DNA of 64,000 nucleotides, taken from assembly GCA_965200925.1 (NCBI GenBank), contig OZ241738.1, positions 1,364,001 to 1,428,000 of the forward strand. Direction: 5' to 3'. Position numbers and translations under genes: made by a program. The DNA is from WTGU01 sp965200925. GTDB taxonomy: Bacteria > Pseudomonadota > Alphaproteobacteria > UBA828. A model generated the notes under the pieces. That model was not told the DNA's origin. It did no database searches and saw only the letters and a program-made list of their open reading frames with translations. Of this stretch, positions 8,368-17,862 are shown piece by piece (the stretch's first letter is position 1; each line of letters starts with the position of its first letter).

Positions 8368-8843
8368 ACCGCCACTTCATACTCGATGCGACCATCTTTC
8401 ACCGCGGCGCGAAGCCCCGACTCGGAGAGCCAGCTCCGATCGCCGGCAGGCTCATCCCCCGTCCCCTCCGACCGGATGACATCGCCCAGCCAAGTGGCCA
8501 CGAGCAGTTCGAACGCGTGGCCGCCGACATGCTGGGGATCGACGCCGGCGCTTTCGAAATACGGCGCGAATTCCAGTTGCGTGTTGGCTTCGTAGGTCGG
8601 CGGGATTCGAACGGGATCGGGGCCGGCATCCTTCCACAGATACAGCCGGTCCGGCGTGACGAGGATAAAGAAGTCGGCACCGCATGACCCGCCATGGGCA
8701 AGGATGTTCCATCGCGTCCGGGCGGCCCATTCGCGGGACGTCCCGAGCTTGTTCTTGATTTCGGCAACGGCGGTCAACCGGTCGTTGCGATCATACAGGG
8801 CGAGGTCTACGCGGTAGAGCATTGGAAACAGCTCAATTTGCAT
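8364..8843 (-). CDS. PD-(D/E)xK nuclease-fold protein
   Basis: A 159-residue protein whose first 40 residues show a PD-(D/E)xK-type active site: Asp13 in YRVDLALYD, then Glu28 and Lys30 in AEIK. These sit on two strands, followed by a helix with Arg and Trp. The rest has FFILVTPDRLYLWKD (a strand and turn), then a helical C-terminus. It resembles the nuclease-like domains found alone or at the N-terminus of restriction subunits. It overlaps the PIN gene by 4 bp. The pair could be a DNA- and RNA-targeting toxin module or part of a defence system; I know no established name for it. The gene lies downstream of, and in the same direction as, the large defence operon. Confidence 0.75.
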   Translation of the reverse strand: MQIELFPMLYRVDLALYDRNDRLTAVAEIKNKLGTSREWAARTRWNILAHGGSCGADFFILVTPDRLYLWKDAGPDPVRIPPTYEANTQLEFAPYFESAGVDPQHVGGHAFELLVATWLGDVIRSEGTGDEPAGDRSWLSESGLRAAVKDGRIEYEVAV

Positions 8844-8911
8844 TGCCGGGAAGTATGGTCACGCGCCGCTGAAACGTCAACGGGGACCAACACGGACCAG
8901 TGAGTTTCCGC

Positions 8912-9199
8912 CGGTGCGGCCCTGGAAGGCATGGACGGTGGACGCTCAGGCGCGGGCGACGTGGCACAGCTGCGGATCGTCCTTGCGCATGTCGAGAACC
9001 CGTCCGGCCTCCAAGCGGAGCATCACCGTCCGATCCTTCTCCACGGTCACCTCTGCCGTCGCGCTGTTGATGAGTTCGTGCCGCGTATCGTTCCGGATCC
9101 ATCGGATGCGGTCGCCCGCGCGGAGTCCGATGGCGTCGGCGTGATAAACCTCGACCCTACCGGTCCTGCCGGCGAGCCTGTAAGGATCCTGGCTCGCAT
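8912..9199 (-). pseudogene. Fragment of a MobF-type conjugative relaxase/helicase (TraA/TrwC-like)
   Basis: Translated on the minus strand, this stretch gives a recognisable piece of the C-terminal RecD-like helicase domain of TraA/TrwC relaxases: AGDRIRWIRNDT, AEVTVEKDRTV, RLEAGRVLDM and DDPQLCHV. An in-frame TGA at 8946-8948 then stands where the family normally has Trp, and the homology resumes as ASTVHAFQGRT (the conserved helicase motif) before ending. Neither the relaxase domain nor the Walker A part is present. It is a dead remnant of conjugation machinery and links the surrounding genes to an integrative or conjugative element. Confidence 0.8.
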
Positions 9200-9442
9200 T
9201 TCTCCTACTGGACGCGACCCTTGACGGGGAATGGGAGGGGTGGCCGCGCGGCCCGCCGATGGCGCGGTTCACAAGCCCATGGTCATGGTCAGTGTCGTTG
9301 GGGGCGCGGGGAGGACAGGGCGATGCGCTTCGTTCGGGTTGCGAAAGGGAAGCCGCCTGAAGGTGTTGACGCGAATGAAGGAACGGATGAGTTCGGAGGG
9401 ATGTCTCGTTGGCCATGCCCCCCGTGACGCGGTGGTCGGCGG
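9200..9442. other. Intergenic region without a gene
   Basis: About 240 bp between the relaxase remnant and the end of the DUF499 gene. Frames are open on both strands but lack protein-like composition. I see no clear terminator for the operon that ends at 9443. Confidence 0.4.
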
Positions 9443-12400
9443 CTATGTGACCTTCAGGTCTTCCGAAACGGTGGCGAGGAGCTTGTCGAGGGCGGCGCGG
9501 GTCTCGTCCGGGGCGTCGCTCGCCACCGTCACGCGCACATGGAAGTGGAGGTCGCCGCCGGCGCTCGCCTCCATCATGGCGGGAACGATCTCGGCGAGGT
9601 TCTGTATATCCGGGCCCTCGAGCGCGGCGTCCCCGGCGGCGGGGACGGGCGGGGACGGCGGCGGGGCCTCCGGCCGCTCCAGGCGCAGAGTACCGGCTTC
9701 GTCATAGCCGCAATCCACGGGGCCGCTGCCCTCGGCGAGCTGGAGCCAGCGGCTTCCCACGCCGGCCTTGATGCCGTCGCGGATCAGGCCCCAAGGGAGC
9801 GCCGCACCGCGCGCCTGGGACGCCGCGCGCACCAGCGCGGCCCCGTTCGCCGTGCCGTCTTTCCACGCCCCGGGGAGTGCCTCCTCGAGAAGCTCCTGCG
9901 GCGGGATGGGCGCGGGCGGCGGATGGAACGCCGCTTCCTCCCCGTCGAGCGCGCCTACCGGAACATGTTCTTTCCACAGGGAGGTCGGGCCGTTGGTGAG
10001 CCACAGGGTCCCTCGCTCGACCCCGCGCCGCACCGCCTCGAGGATCTCCCCTTCGGGGCAGCGCGGAACGGCAAGGCTCTCGTCGTAGCCCGCGCCGCTC
10101 GCGACGCTTACCTGTTTGCCGCCGCTGAAATAGTCCTTGATCGCTCGCAGGGTGAGCCTGGCTTCCGCCTCACCTTCCCGCAGCGCCTGCCCAGCCGACG
10201 CCCAGAGTTGCGGCAAGACGCCGGGCGCCAGCTGTTCTTCCGGCAGGCGGCTCAACGCCGCCTTTTCCGGCAGCACCGCTTCGAGCTGCGGGTCGTTGCG
10301 CGCTTCCGGATCGACCGCTTCGCGCCACCAGCTGCGCGCGCTGCCGTCGGGCCGGGCGAGCCGCGCCACGAGAAGGCCGCGTTCCACCCCTTGCAGCACC
10401 GTATCGAGCAGCACCTTCGGGTTCAGCACCTTGGGAAGGCGTGGATGGCGGGCGAACGCTCCCGCCAAGTCCTTCACGAAGCGGGCCTCTTCTCCTTCGC
10501 GCCACAGGTCGTAAGGGCTGTCGGGCAGAAGCGCGGCGGCATCCACCGCCGTCTCCTTGATACGCGCGCGCGCATCGTTCTTGATCTCGGCGAACAGCGG
10601 CCCGGCGCCGGCCGCGAGCTTGAAGGCGTGAACGGCGTTGCCTTCATCGACGGTGACGACGACCGACCACGCTTGGCGGATCATCTCGGGAAGGCGGCTT
10701 CGCGCTTCCTGCAGACGCCGCCGCAGGCGTTCTTCCTGTATCGGGTCGACCTTGTGGCCGCGAAGCTGCTCGGCCACGTCCTCCCAACCGAGCAGGGCGC
10801 GCGCACCGGCGCGGGCTGCCTCCAGCCCGTCTCGCGACGGCGCCGCCACCACCACGGCGTTGCGATGCACGCGCGGCCGCTCCGGCCCGCCGGCTTCGTC
10901 GAGAAAACGCTTTGCCCATGCGCCCGGCTTGCCGGAATCGGAGACGGCCGCGGCTCCCAGAACCGCATAGCGGAAGCTGCCGTCGTCCCCCACGTCCCTC
11001 GGCGACGCGGGCAGCAGATGAGCGACCGCCCCGGCCGCCCGGGCGCCCTCCGTCAACGCTTTCGTCGCACGAATGGCCTCTTCCAGGCGCGCTTCCACCG
11101 CGTCGGCGCCGACCCGCTGCCGGCAGGCTTCGTCGTGCATCTGGCGCAGATTGGGGCGGTGGCCGAGCCGCCAGGATTTTGGCAGGCCCGCGGCCGCCGC
11201 CGGCTCGTCCACGCCCATGTCCTCGTCGTCGAGGAACCAGGAGATGTCCCGCCAGCGGCGCAATCCCTTTTCCAGTTCGATGGCGTCCGGCGCCAGACTC
11301 CCCGCCATGCGCACCAGGTCCGGGGTGGCGACCTTGTGGCCGACGGGCTGCGAATGGAGGAAGACCGCCACCACCGCCTGCTCGGCTTCGCGGCCGTTCG
11401 CGAGTGCCGGGAGTTCGTCCTGAATCTGCCGCGCCTTGGCCAGTTCGGCTTCGAGCAGGGGAACCCAGTCCGTTCGCCGCCCTTCGGACGGCGCCGCGGT
11501 CGCCACGCTCGCGAGTTCGCGCATCGCCTCGGAAATCCCCTGCGCGCCGGGCGCCGCCAGCAGGACCGAAGGGCCGATCAGCGGGCTGGCGTCCCACCCT
11601 TCCGCCTCGCGCAAGGCGGTGGCGAGGATGCGCAGGATGCCGCGCGTGCGCTGGAAACCTTCGAGCTGGGTCCAGCGGCTGTAGAACACGTCGGTCAGGT
11701 CGGGGTGGAAGGGGAAGCTCTCCAGGAAGCGCGCTTCCTGGGCGGGCCTTTCCTTCGCCATCGCGTCGTCGAGGCGGGCCAGCCCCTGCACCACGCCGAT
11801 GGCGTGAGGCCGGAAGGTCTGGACGTCTTCCGGGGCGAAGAAACGGCGCCGCAAGACCTCCGCCACGTCTTCCTTCTGGACCGGCTGCACCCCTTCCTCG
11901 CGCTGGCGCCGGAACACGTCGAACAGCCCCGACACCAGCGCGCCGCCGAGCTCCCCCCGCTGCTTGCCGGGATCGGTCGCCAGCAGCGAGGCCACGATGG
12001 CCGCCCGGTCCACCTTGGCGACCGCCTGGGTCAGATACTGGAAGAAGTCCTCGATGCGGCCGCGCCAGACCGGGTCGATGCCCGCCTTCTCGCGGGCGTA
12101 CATCAGCACCTCGTCCACCAGGATCAGCGTCGCCAAGCCGCTTTCCAGCGGCTTTTCGATCAGCTTCCGCAGCAGGGGTTCGGCCGGCGGCGTTTCGCGC
12201 TCCTCGTCCCTGCCGTCGGCGTGGACCATGCGCAGCCCTTCCGCGCCGGCCAGCTGGAAGGCCAGCACGCTCCACGGGTGGCGCAAGGTGCGCGTTTCCC
12301 CGTCCGGCGCGCGCACGTCTTCGATGCCCCGTTCGGCGTCGATCTTGTCGAAGCACAGGGCCACCGTGAAGGCGCGCGGCAGATCGGCGCCGACATGGCT

Positions 12401-12757
12401 CCGGAACTCCCTGACCGCCGGCAGGTCGGGCAGCGCCTGTGGGTCTCGGAACAGGTGGTAGAGCGCGATCAGCGTGTGGGTCTTGCCGCCGCCATAGGTC
12501 AGCTCCAGCTGGCGGACCGCCTTGTCGCTCCGCCCGTGGAGGCGAAAGGCCACGTCCTTCACCAATTCCCGCAGCGCGTGCGTCGGGTAGGTGAGCGCGA
12601 AGAACGACTCCGGGTCTTCGTAGACCGTCCGGCGCCCCTCCCTCAGGGTCACTTCGTGCAGGTCGGCGGCAAACTCCGCCAGCGAGAGCGCGCCGCTGCG
12701 CAGCTCGTCTTTCAGGCGGACGACCTGATGCCAGGGCTTGATCCGGTGCTTCGCCAC
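9443..12757 (-). CDS. DUF499 AAA-type ATPase of a helicase-methylase-ATPase defence system
   Basis: A 1,104-residue DUF499 protein. After an N-terminal region of helices, the P-loop is TYGGGKTHT (about residues 87-95) and the Walker B is LILVDEV (about 211-217). The remainder is a long helical region with a C-terminal beta-rich part ending in HFHVRVTVASDAPDE. DUF499 ATPases are found with DUF1156 methyltransferases and large helicases in defence islands. It is the last gene of the operon, 13 bp after the ImmA/IrrE gene. By analogy with other restriction-like systems it may couple target recognition to nucleotide hydrolysis, but its mechanism is not known. Length and motifs are intact, so it should be functional. 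Confidence 0.93.
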   Translation of the reverse strand: MAKHRIKPWHQVVRLKDELRSGALSLAEFAADLHEVTLREGRRTVYEDPESFFALTYPTHALRELVKDVAFRLHGRSDKAVRQLELTYGGGKTHTLIALYHLFRDPQALPDLPAVREFRSHVGADLPRAFTVALCFDKIDAERGIEDVRAPDGETRTLRHPWSVLAFQLAGAEGLRMVHADGRDEERETPPAEPLLRKLIEKPLESGLATLILVDEVLMYAREKAGIDPVWRGRIEDFFQYLTQAVAKVDRAAIVASLLATDPGKQRGELGGALVSGLFDVFRRQREEGVQPVQKEDVAEVLRRRFFAPEDVQTFRPHAIGVVQGLARLDDAMAKERPAQEARFLESFPFHPDLTDVFYSRWTQLEGFQRTRGILRILATALREAEGWDASPLIGPSVLLAAPGAQGISEAMRELASVATAAPSEGRRTDWVPLLEAELAKARQIQDELPALANGREAEQAVVAVFLHSQPVGHKVATPDLVRMAGSLAPDAIELEKGLRRWRDISWFLDDEDMGVDEPAAAAGLPKSWRLGHRPNLRQMHDEACRQRVGADAVEARLEEAIRATKALTEGARAAGAVAHLLPASPRDVGDDGSFRYAVLGAAAVSDSGKPGAWAKRFLDEAGGPERPRVHRNAVVVAAPSRDGLEAARAGARALLGWEDVAEQLRGHKVDPIQEERLRRRLQEARSRLPEMIRQAWSVVVTVDEGNAVHAFKLAAGAGPLFAEIKNDARARIKETAVDAAALLPDSPYDLWREGEEARFVKDLAGAFARHPRLPKVLNPKVLLDTVLQGVERGLLVARLARPDGSARSWWREAVDPEARNDPQLEAVLPEKAALSRLPEEQLAPGVLPQLWASAGQALREGEAEARLTLRAIKDYFSGGKQVSVASGAGYDESLAVPRCPEGEILEAVRRGVERGTLWLTNGPTSLWKEHVPVGALDGEEAAFHPPPAPIPPQELLEEALPGAWKDGTANGAALVRAASQARGAALPWGLIRDGIKAGVGSRWLQLAEGSGPVDCGYDEAGTLRLERPEAPPPSPPVPAAGDAALEGPDIQNLAEIVPAMMEASAGGDLHFHVRVTVASDAPDETRAALDKLLATVSEDLKVT

Positions 12758-12770
12758 CGCCGGGCGCGAC

Positions 12771-14351
12771 TCACGCGGGAGGGGATACGCGGTCTTCGAG
12801 CCGTTGCCGGTCCATATCGTCGACGAAGCCCAGACTCGTCAGGTGGTTGAGCACGGCGAGACGGCCGGCGCGCAGGCGCTCCGCCACCTCGTCCACGGCT
12901 TCCTTCGTGGCAACCGCAACCGTCAGCCCCGCCAGCGTCCGCTTCAGCAGGGAGGTGGGCATCAGCAGCATCGCCGCGAAGGCGTTGGCGCGCTGCTCGA
13001 TGGCGCGCGGTGCCCAGGGGCCACTGGCGACGGCAAGGGGTCGTCCCCGTTCCCGGTCGAACAGCAGGTGGCAGAGCTCGTGGGCCAGCGTGAAGCGCCG
13101 GCCGGCCTCGCCGGCATTCGCGCCATAACGCCTGTTGACCAGGACGGCCGACCGGTGACGGGGGCCGGCGATGGAAACGCCCCGCACTTTCTCATCCGAC
13201 AGGTCCAGCGTCCCGATGTGGATGCCGAGCGTCTCGATCAGCCCTTCCACATCGACGAAACCGTCCTTCTCGAAGGTGCCGTCGAAACGTTCGTGGACCT
13301 CCTCGGCCAACTCGTATCCCTGGTCCCATGGGCGGGATGCGGACTCCGCGATGGGCGCGGCGCGACCAAGCTCGCCGATCCTCCCGGTCTCCCCCTCCGG
13401 GGCGTAGAGATCGACCGTCGCCCGCGCCAGTTCCTGGACGTCGCGCGCCTTCACGTCAGGGGCGAGGGAACCGAACATGAGCGCGGCATGGCACGAACCG
13501 GTGACGACGAGGGGCGTCTGTTCGGCTTCCAACAGAGCCCGGCGCGGTTTCGCCGCCAGACCCGACAGGCGTGCCGCCGCCCGGCGCCAGCCGGCCTGCA
13601 CGCCGCGTCCGGTGGTTCCCAGGCCGGCGAGCCATGCCAAGCGCCGCTCGCGGGCTTCGTTCCCGGCCTTGCCGGCCGCGTTCAGGCCCCGGAGCCTCCT
13701 GTTCAAGGCCTCGATGCGCTTCGAGTCCGGCAGCGACGACGACAGATAGCGCGCGGCTTGCGACAGGACGTCGTGCAGGGGTTCGGCGACCGATGACGGC
13801 GGCAGCAGGGCGCAGCCCCGCTCCGACTCCGTGAATTGGTAATGGTCGGGCATCCCCGCGATGCGCGCGGAGCCCCAGGACACCTCCACCCGGTCCCGCA
13901 AGCGCCGGAACACGATGTCGGGGAACAGCCCCCCTTCCCTCGCGGCCGGGAGGGCGTGCCGGGACCACCACTCCTGCCAAGCGCCTTCCCAGGCGGACGC
14001 CTCGCGCTCGTCGTCTTCGATGGCCGGCGGCGGGAAGCGGGTCGCGCGCAGGGACTCCCAGGCGGTGTTGCCCGCATTCTTCGCCGGCAAGCGCTCTTCG
14101 TGGAGCAGGGGATCCCAGCTGCGGGCGAACCACTCCAGCAGCGGCAGCAGATACCAATGGACCGAGTCGATGCGCTCGCCTTCCTCGCGGTGGGCGCACA
14201 GGTTCCTGCCCTGGACCCAGATCTGGAAGCTGCCCCAGGAAGCCCCGGTCTCGGGGTCGATGCCCCGTCCCTCGTCGGGGTCGGAGGCGAAGGCCAACTT
14301 CAGCGCGAAGACACTCGTGTCGCCGGCCAGTCTTTCCCATCGCGTCGTCAT
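12771..14351 (-). CDS. ImmA/IrrE-family metallopeptidase with a large N-terminal domain
   Basis: A 526-residue protein. The C-terminal third is an ImmA/IrrE zinc peptidase: HELCH at residues 424-428 (HExxH) and the downstream glutamate helix EQRANAFAAMLLMP (Glu452 as third ligand). The first 340 residues are an unfamiliar domain, Trp- and Arg-rich at the start (MTTRWERLAGD, WVQGRN, WYLLPLLEWFARSWDP), which may be a sensor. In mobile elements ImmA peptidases cleave XRE-type repressors such as ImmR to switch on gene expression. Here the same operon encodes an XRE domain fused to the helicase, an obvious candidate substrate, although that is an inference. Its stop is 13 bp upstream of the DUF499 start. 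Confidence 0.92.
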   Translation of the reverse strand: MTTRWERLAGDTSVFALKLAFASDPDEGRGIDPETGASWGSFQIWVQGRNLCAHREEGERIDSVHWYLLPLLEWFARSWDPLLHEERLPAKNAGNTAWESLRATRFPPPAIEDDEREASAWEGAWQEWWSRHALPAAREGGLFPDIVFRRLRDRVEVSWGSARIAGMPDHYQFTESERGCALLPPSSVAEPLHDVLSQAARYLSSSLPDSKRIEALNRRLRGLNAAGKAGNEARERRLAWLAGLGTTGRGVQAGWRRAAARLSGLAAKPRRALLEAEQTPLVVTGSCHAALMFGSLAPDVKARDVQELARATVDLYAPEGETGRIGELGRAAPIAESASRPWDQGYELAEEVHERFDGTFEKDGFVDVEGLIETLGIHIGTLDLSDEKVRGVSIAGPRHRSAVLVNRRYGANAGEAGRRFTLAHELCHLLFDRERGRPLAVASGPWAPRAIEQRANAFAAMLLMPTSLLKRTLAGLTVAVATKEAVDEVAERLRAGRLAVLNHLTSLGFVDDMDRQRLEDRVSPPA

Positions 14352-14357
14352 GGCGGG

Positions 14358-14657
14358 CTAATCATCCCAGTGCTTCCTCACGTCCTGTTTTCGCAGGCGT
14401 CCCTGCGCAAGCCACACGCGGTGCAGGCTTTCGGGAACCTCCCTCCAGCCGACCGGATAGCCGTGCCAAGCATCGGCTCTGTGCTCCTGCGCACAATAGG
14501 CCCTGCCTTCATGGACCGCATAGCGCTTGTCGCCCACCGGCTCGCTGTCCGATAGTAATCTCCGGGCTGTCCCCAGGCCCACGGTTTTCGGGCAGAGCGA
14601 ACCGCTGCGTCCGCGCTGCCAAGGCTGCTTGTGTTTCGGGTTGCTTTCGTAGCGCAT
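14358..14657 (-). CDS. Conserved small hypothetical protein of the defence operon
   Basis: A 99-residue basic protein beginning MRYESNPKHKQPWQRGRSGS. It has single Cys residues in GSLCPK and AYCAQE, a GDKRYAVHEGRAYCAQEH stretch, and WHGYPVGWREVPE before a basic tail. The composition is clearly protein-like, and I recall short proteins of this pattern in similar loci, but no function. I chose the ATG at 14657 because AGGGGG lies at good distance; the frame allows six more residues upstream. It sits between the methyltransferase and the peptidase, with only 6 bp to the peptidase start, so it is certainly part of the operon. It could be a small regulatory or DNA-binding subunit. Confidence 0.7.
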   Translation of the reverse strand: MRYESNPKHKQPWQRGRSGSLCPKTVGLGTARRLLSDSEPVGDKRYAVHEGRAYCAQEHRADAWHGYPVGWREVPESLHRVWLAQGRLRKQDVRKHWDD

Positions 14658-14746
14658 CCACGGCCCCCTGTCCATGCTTCGGCGGCTGCTCCGGCGGGAT
14701 GGCGAAGCCTCGCGGCTCTATCCCGAACCGCCCCATGGGGGAAGCC

Positions 14747-17700
14747 CTAGAACGGCAGGTTCGCCTGCGGAACGGCCGCGCCGCCCCGCGTGCGCAGGTG
14801 GTTCTGGATCGATTCCAGCATGGCGCGTTCCTCCGAGCCGGCCTCGGCCAGTTCGATCAACGCCTGGGTGACGCGGGCGAAAAGTTCGTGGCGCCACAGG
14901 CCGCGGGCTTCCAGCCAAGCATCCACCCGGCTCCGTTCGCCGGCCTTCCACAACCGCATCGTCCTGTGGACCCGGTCGATCAACGGCGGCGGGGTGCCGT
15001 CCGCCGCCGGGTCGCCGAGGTCGCGCGCCGTGCGGCGATGCCACGGCTTGAGTCTGGCTTCGCCGCCGCCGGCGCGCCTTTCCTCCCCGTCGCCCGCCTC
15101 CGACCTCTGCGCCGAACCGCGCGCGAGCAGGTCCAGGCGTCCGGCGAGGTCGGAGTCCGACAGGTTGCACGACAGCGCGTAGAGGATGCAGGCCCCGGCC
15201 GGCGCCGCGTCGAGGCCGAAATCGTTGCGGTGCAGCAGGTAATAGGCGGTCGGGTCGTCCAGCGCGTCGGTCGCGCCCCCGTCGCGCCGCAGCAGCCGGC
15301 TCACCACGAAGCCCACCACCATGCGCCGCGCCTCGCGCAGGAACTCGGCGACCGTCAGATGCGCGCCGGGCGCGTCCGCCTTGCGCACGGCCGGGTGGAG
15401 GCTGAACGCCTCCAGCGCCGGCCCGGTCGCCGCCCACACGAAATCCGGCCCGCGGATGCCGGCGTCCCAGAAGTCCCGCAGGCGTTCGGCGATGTTCTCC
15501 TGCATCTCCGCCAGCACCCTGGCATCCCAGCCGGGGCGCGCCGCCGCCGGGCGCTTCCGGCACACCAGCCAGATGGAGGAGGAAAGCGCCGCCGAGGACA
15601 GTGACCGCTGCCGGTTCTGCATCTCGGTCTGGATCGGCCAGGAGCCGTCGACCGCGAAGCCGGCGCGGATCAGCGCCGAGACCAGGGTCTCCCAAGCGGC
15701 GGGCGACTTGTTGGCGAAGACGACCACCAGCCGCCCGTCGTCCCGCAAGGCGTCGTGGAACCGCGCGAAGCTCCGCGCCATCCCGTCCTGGTAGTTCCGC
15801 TTCGACGCCTCCCGGTCGCCGCCGAAGCGGCTGGCGTCGTCGATCAGTTCGCCGTCGCCCGCCTCCCGGTCCCATTTCGGGCCGAGCGGTTCGGCGAAGG
15901 CGGCGTCGATCTCGTCCGAGATCCCGTGCAGCACGCGCCGCAGCCAGACGTGGAAGAAATCCATCAGGTCGGAATAGGGGATGGCGTCGTAATAGGGCGG
16001 GTCGGTGACGATGGCGTCGAACCCGCCCTCCGGCGGCGCCTCGATGGCGGAGCGGGCTTCGACGTGCGGGGTGGGCGCCCCGGCCGTCGCCGAATCCGCA
16101 TGGTCGAGATAGCGGGCCACCCACTCCGCCATCGCGGAGAAGCCGCCCGACGCATCGGACAGCGGGTTGACCTCGCAGAAATCCCACACCATCGGCAGGG
16201 CGAAGCGGGCGAAGGTGTCGCGCAGCTTCTCCCCGCTGTTGTGCCACGAGCAGAGGGCGCTGCTGTAATCCGCGAGCTTGCTGAGCGTCAGGCCGAGATA
16301 CGCGGCCAGCGCCTCCCGCCACTCCTTCGGGTAGTCGTCCATCTCGCTCGCGCAGCGCCGCAACTCCGCGACGAAGGTCGCCAACGCCAGCTTCTGCCGG
16401 TCGGTGAACAGCTTGTCCCAGCTGTCGAGACCGTAGAGCGTGGCCCGGAAGCCGAGCGTGCCCTCGCCCGGAAGCGGCTCCTCCGGCAGGCCGAAGGGGA
16501 TGTCCGCGTAGAGCGCGTCGAGTTCCTCGCGCCCGATGCGCGCCGCCGCGGTCTCGGCCTCCGTCGGCAGGCGGTATTCCTTGCCCTGCTGCCCGTCCAC
16601 GACGACCGCCGTCATGCGCGCCCCCAGCCGCCCGGCGCGGCCCTCGGCGCGAATGTCCGCCATCGTCGCCACCGCGCCGCAACACGGGCAGGCGGCGCCG
16701 CTGCCGCTCATGGTGCCGGCGCCCAGGGCGCGGTCGTGCGCCCGCTTCTGCGCCGCGCCGCTCCCGCCCTCGGGCGCGTCCCGCTCGACGCCGAAGTCGA
16801 CGCCGTCGCCGCGCGGGGTCATCGTCAGCAGCATGCGCTTCTTCGCCGTCTTGCACAGCCAGCGCGTCTTCAGCAGCGGGACCTCCGCCCGGCAGCCGCC
16901 GCAACGCACCGTGCGCGCCCACAGATAGGCCACCGTGGGCTTCGCGATCCAGCGCGGATTCGCCTCGTTCTCCAGATAGAGCGAGTCGAACTCGGCGTTG
17001 AGCGCCGCCGTGGACACCTCGCCGTTCGCGTCCGGCTCCAGCAGGCGCGGCGGCCGCGGCCGATGGCGCGCCTGCGGCCGCTTGGCCCGCCGCCCGCGCC
17101 CCTTGCGCAGCGGCGGCTCGAATTCGGCATAGGTCGGGTAGCGCGCCGCCAGCGTCCGCCGCGCTTCGGCCAGCGCCCGCCGGCCCCAAGCCCGCAGGTG
17201 CCAGGCGAACGGCGCGTCCGAGGCCGGTTGCCGCGCTTCCGGAATCAGCGCCGCCGGCGTCGCGGCGCCGCCATGCGCCTTCAGGAAGGCGTCCATGAAT
17301 GCCCGGTCTTGCAGCGCGAAAGCCGGCAGCGGCCGGGTGCGGCCGGCCACCAGCCGCGGATAGTGGAGCGTGCAGCGCAGGATGAACCACGCCACCGGGT
17401 TGACGTCCGCCGCCACCGCTTCGCAGCCCAGCCGCATGGCCTCCAGCGGGATGGCGCCGCCGCCCGCGAACGGGTCCAGCACCCGCGGCACCCGGCCGCC
17501 GAACGCCGCCCGGATCTCCGCGCGGAACGTCTCGATCTCGCCGTCCGCCTCGCGCCCCCAATGGCAAACGCCGCCCCGCGTCTCCTCCTTCATGCGTCCG
17601 CCGCCGGCGTCCGGCGCCTCGACGATGCGGCCGGCCATGCGCGTCAACAGCTTGCGCCGCGCCTCCCCGTCGCCCGGGTCCGGCAACAGCGTCGCCAGCA

Positions 17701-17848
17701 ACGCCGCCCGGCAAGCCGCCAGCGGCCGCCGCGCCGGCCAGATGTGCAGCGTGGAGATATGCCCATGCCGCACGTTCTTCTCATGCACCGAATCCAGCGA
17801 CACCTGCTTGAGCGGAAAGACGGCTTCGATGAGGCGGCGGTCGGTCAT
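14747..17848 (-). CDS. DUF1156 DNA adenine/cytosine-N4 methyltransferase
   Basis: A 1,033-residue DUF1156 protein. The family's N-terminus is present (FPLKQVSLDSVHEKNVRHGH, then LHIWPARRPLAACRA). The SAM-binding motif is VLDPFAGGGAIPLEA near residue 123 and the catalytic motif is TDPPYYD near residue 614, followed by YSDLMDFFHVWLRR. Between them are CGGC and CPCCG pairs that probably bind zinc. The DPPY form points to amino-methylation of adenine or cytosine. In defence systems such an enzyme marks host DNA or itself modifies phage DNA. The stop lies 89 bp upstream of the small protein, and the start is 15 bp after the UvrD-like gene. Confidence 0.93.
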   Translation of the reverse strand: MTDRRLIEAVFPLKQVSLDSVHEKNVRHGHISTLHIWPARRPLAACRAALLATLLPDPGDGEARRKLLTRMAGRIVEAPDAGGGRMKEETRGGVCHWGREADGEIETFRAEIRAAFGGRVPRVLDPFAGGGAIPLEAMRLGCEAVAADVNPVAWFILRCTLHYPRLVAGRTRPLPAFALQDRAFMDAFLKAHGGAATPAALIPEARQPASDAPFAWHLRAWGRRALAEARRTLAARYPTYAEFEPPLRKGRGRRAKRPQARHRPRPPRLLEPDANGEVSTAALNAEFDSLYLENEANPRWIAKPTVAYLWARTVRCGGCRAEVPLLKTRWLCKTAKKRMLLTMTPRGDGVDFGVERDAPEGGSGAAQKRAHDRALGAGTMSGSGAACPCCGAVATMADIRAEGRAGRLGARMTAVVVDGQQGKEYRLPTEAETAAARIGREELDALYADIPFGLPEEPLPGEGTLGFRATLYGLDSWDKLFTDRQKLALATFVAELRRCASEMDDYPKEWREALAAYLGLTLSKLADYSSALCSWHNSGEKLRDTFARFALPMVWDFCEVNPLSDASGGFSAMAEWVARYLDHADSATAGAPTPHVEARSAIEAPPEGGFDAIVTDPPYYDAIPYSDLMDFFHVWLRRVLHGISDEIDAAFAEPLGPKWDREAGDGELIDDASRFGGDREASKRNYQDGMARSFARFHDALRDDGRLVVVFANKSPAAWETLVSALIRAGFAVDGSWPIQTEMQNRQRSLSSAALSSSIWLVCRKRPAAARPGWDARVLAEMQENIAERLRDFWDAGIRGPDFVWAATGPALEAFSLHPAVRKADAPGAHLTVAEFLREARRMVVGFVVSRLLRRDGGATDALDDPTAYYLLHRNDFGLDAAPAGACILYALSCNLSDSDLAGRLDLLARGSAQRSEAGDGEERRAGGGEARLKPWHRRTARDLGDPAADGTPPPLIDRVHRTMRLWKAGERSRVDAWLEARGLWRHELFARVTQALIELAEAGSEERAMLESIQNHLRTRGGAAVPQANLPF

Positions 17849-17862
17849 GGATAGATTCTTTT

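Noticed and set aside
9539..12850. A plus-strand frame of about 1,100 codons opposite the DUF499 gene
   Set aside because: No recognisable motifs, while the minus strand encodes clear Walker motifs; it is a shadow frame.
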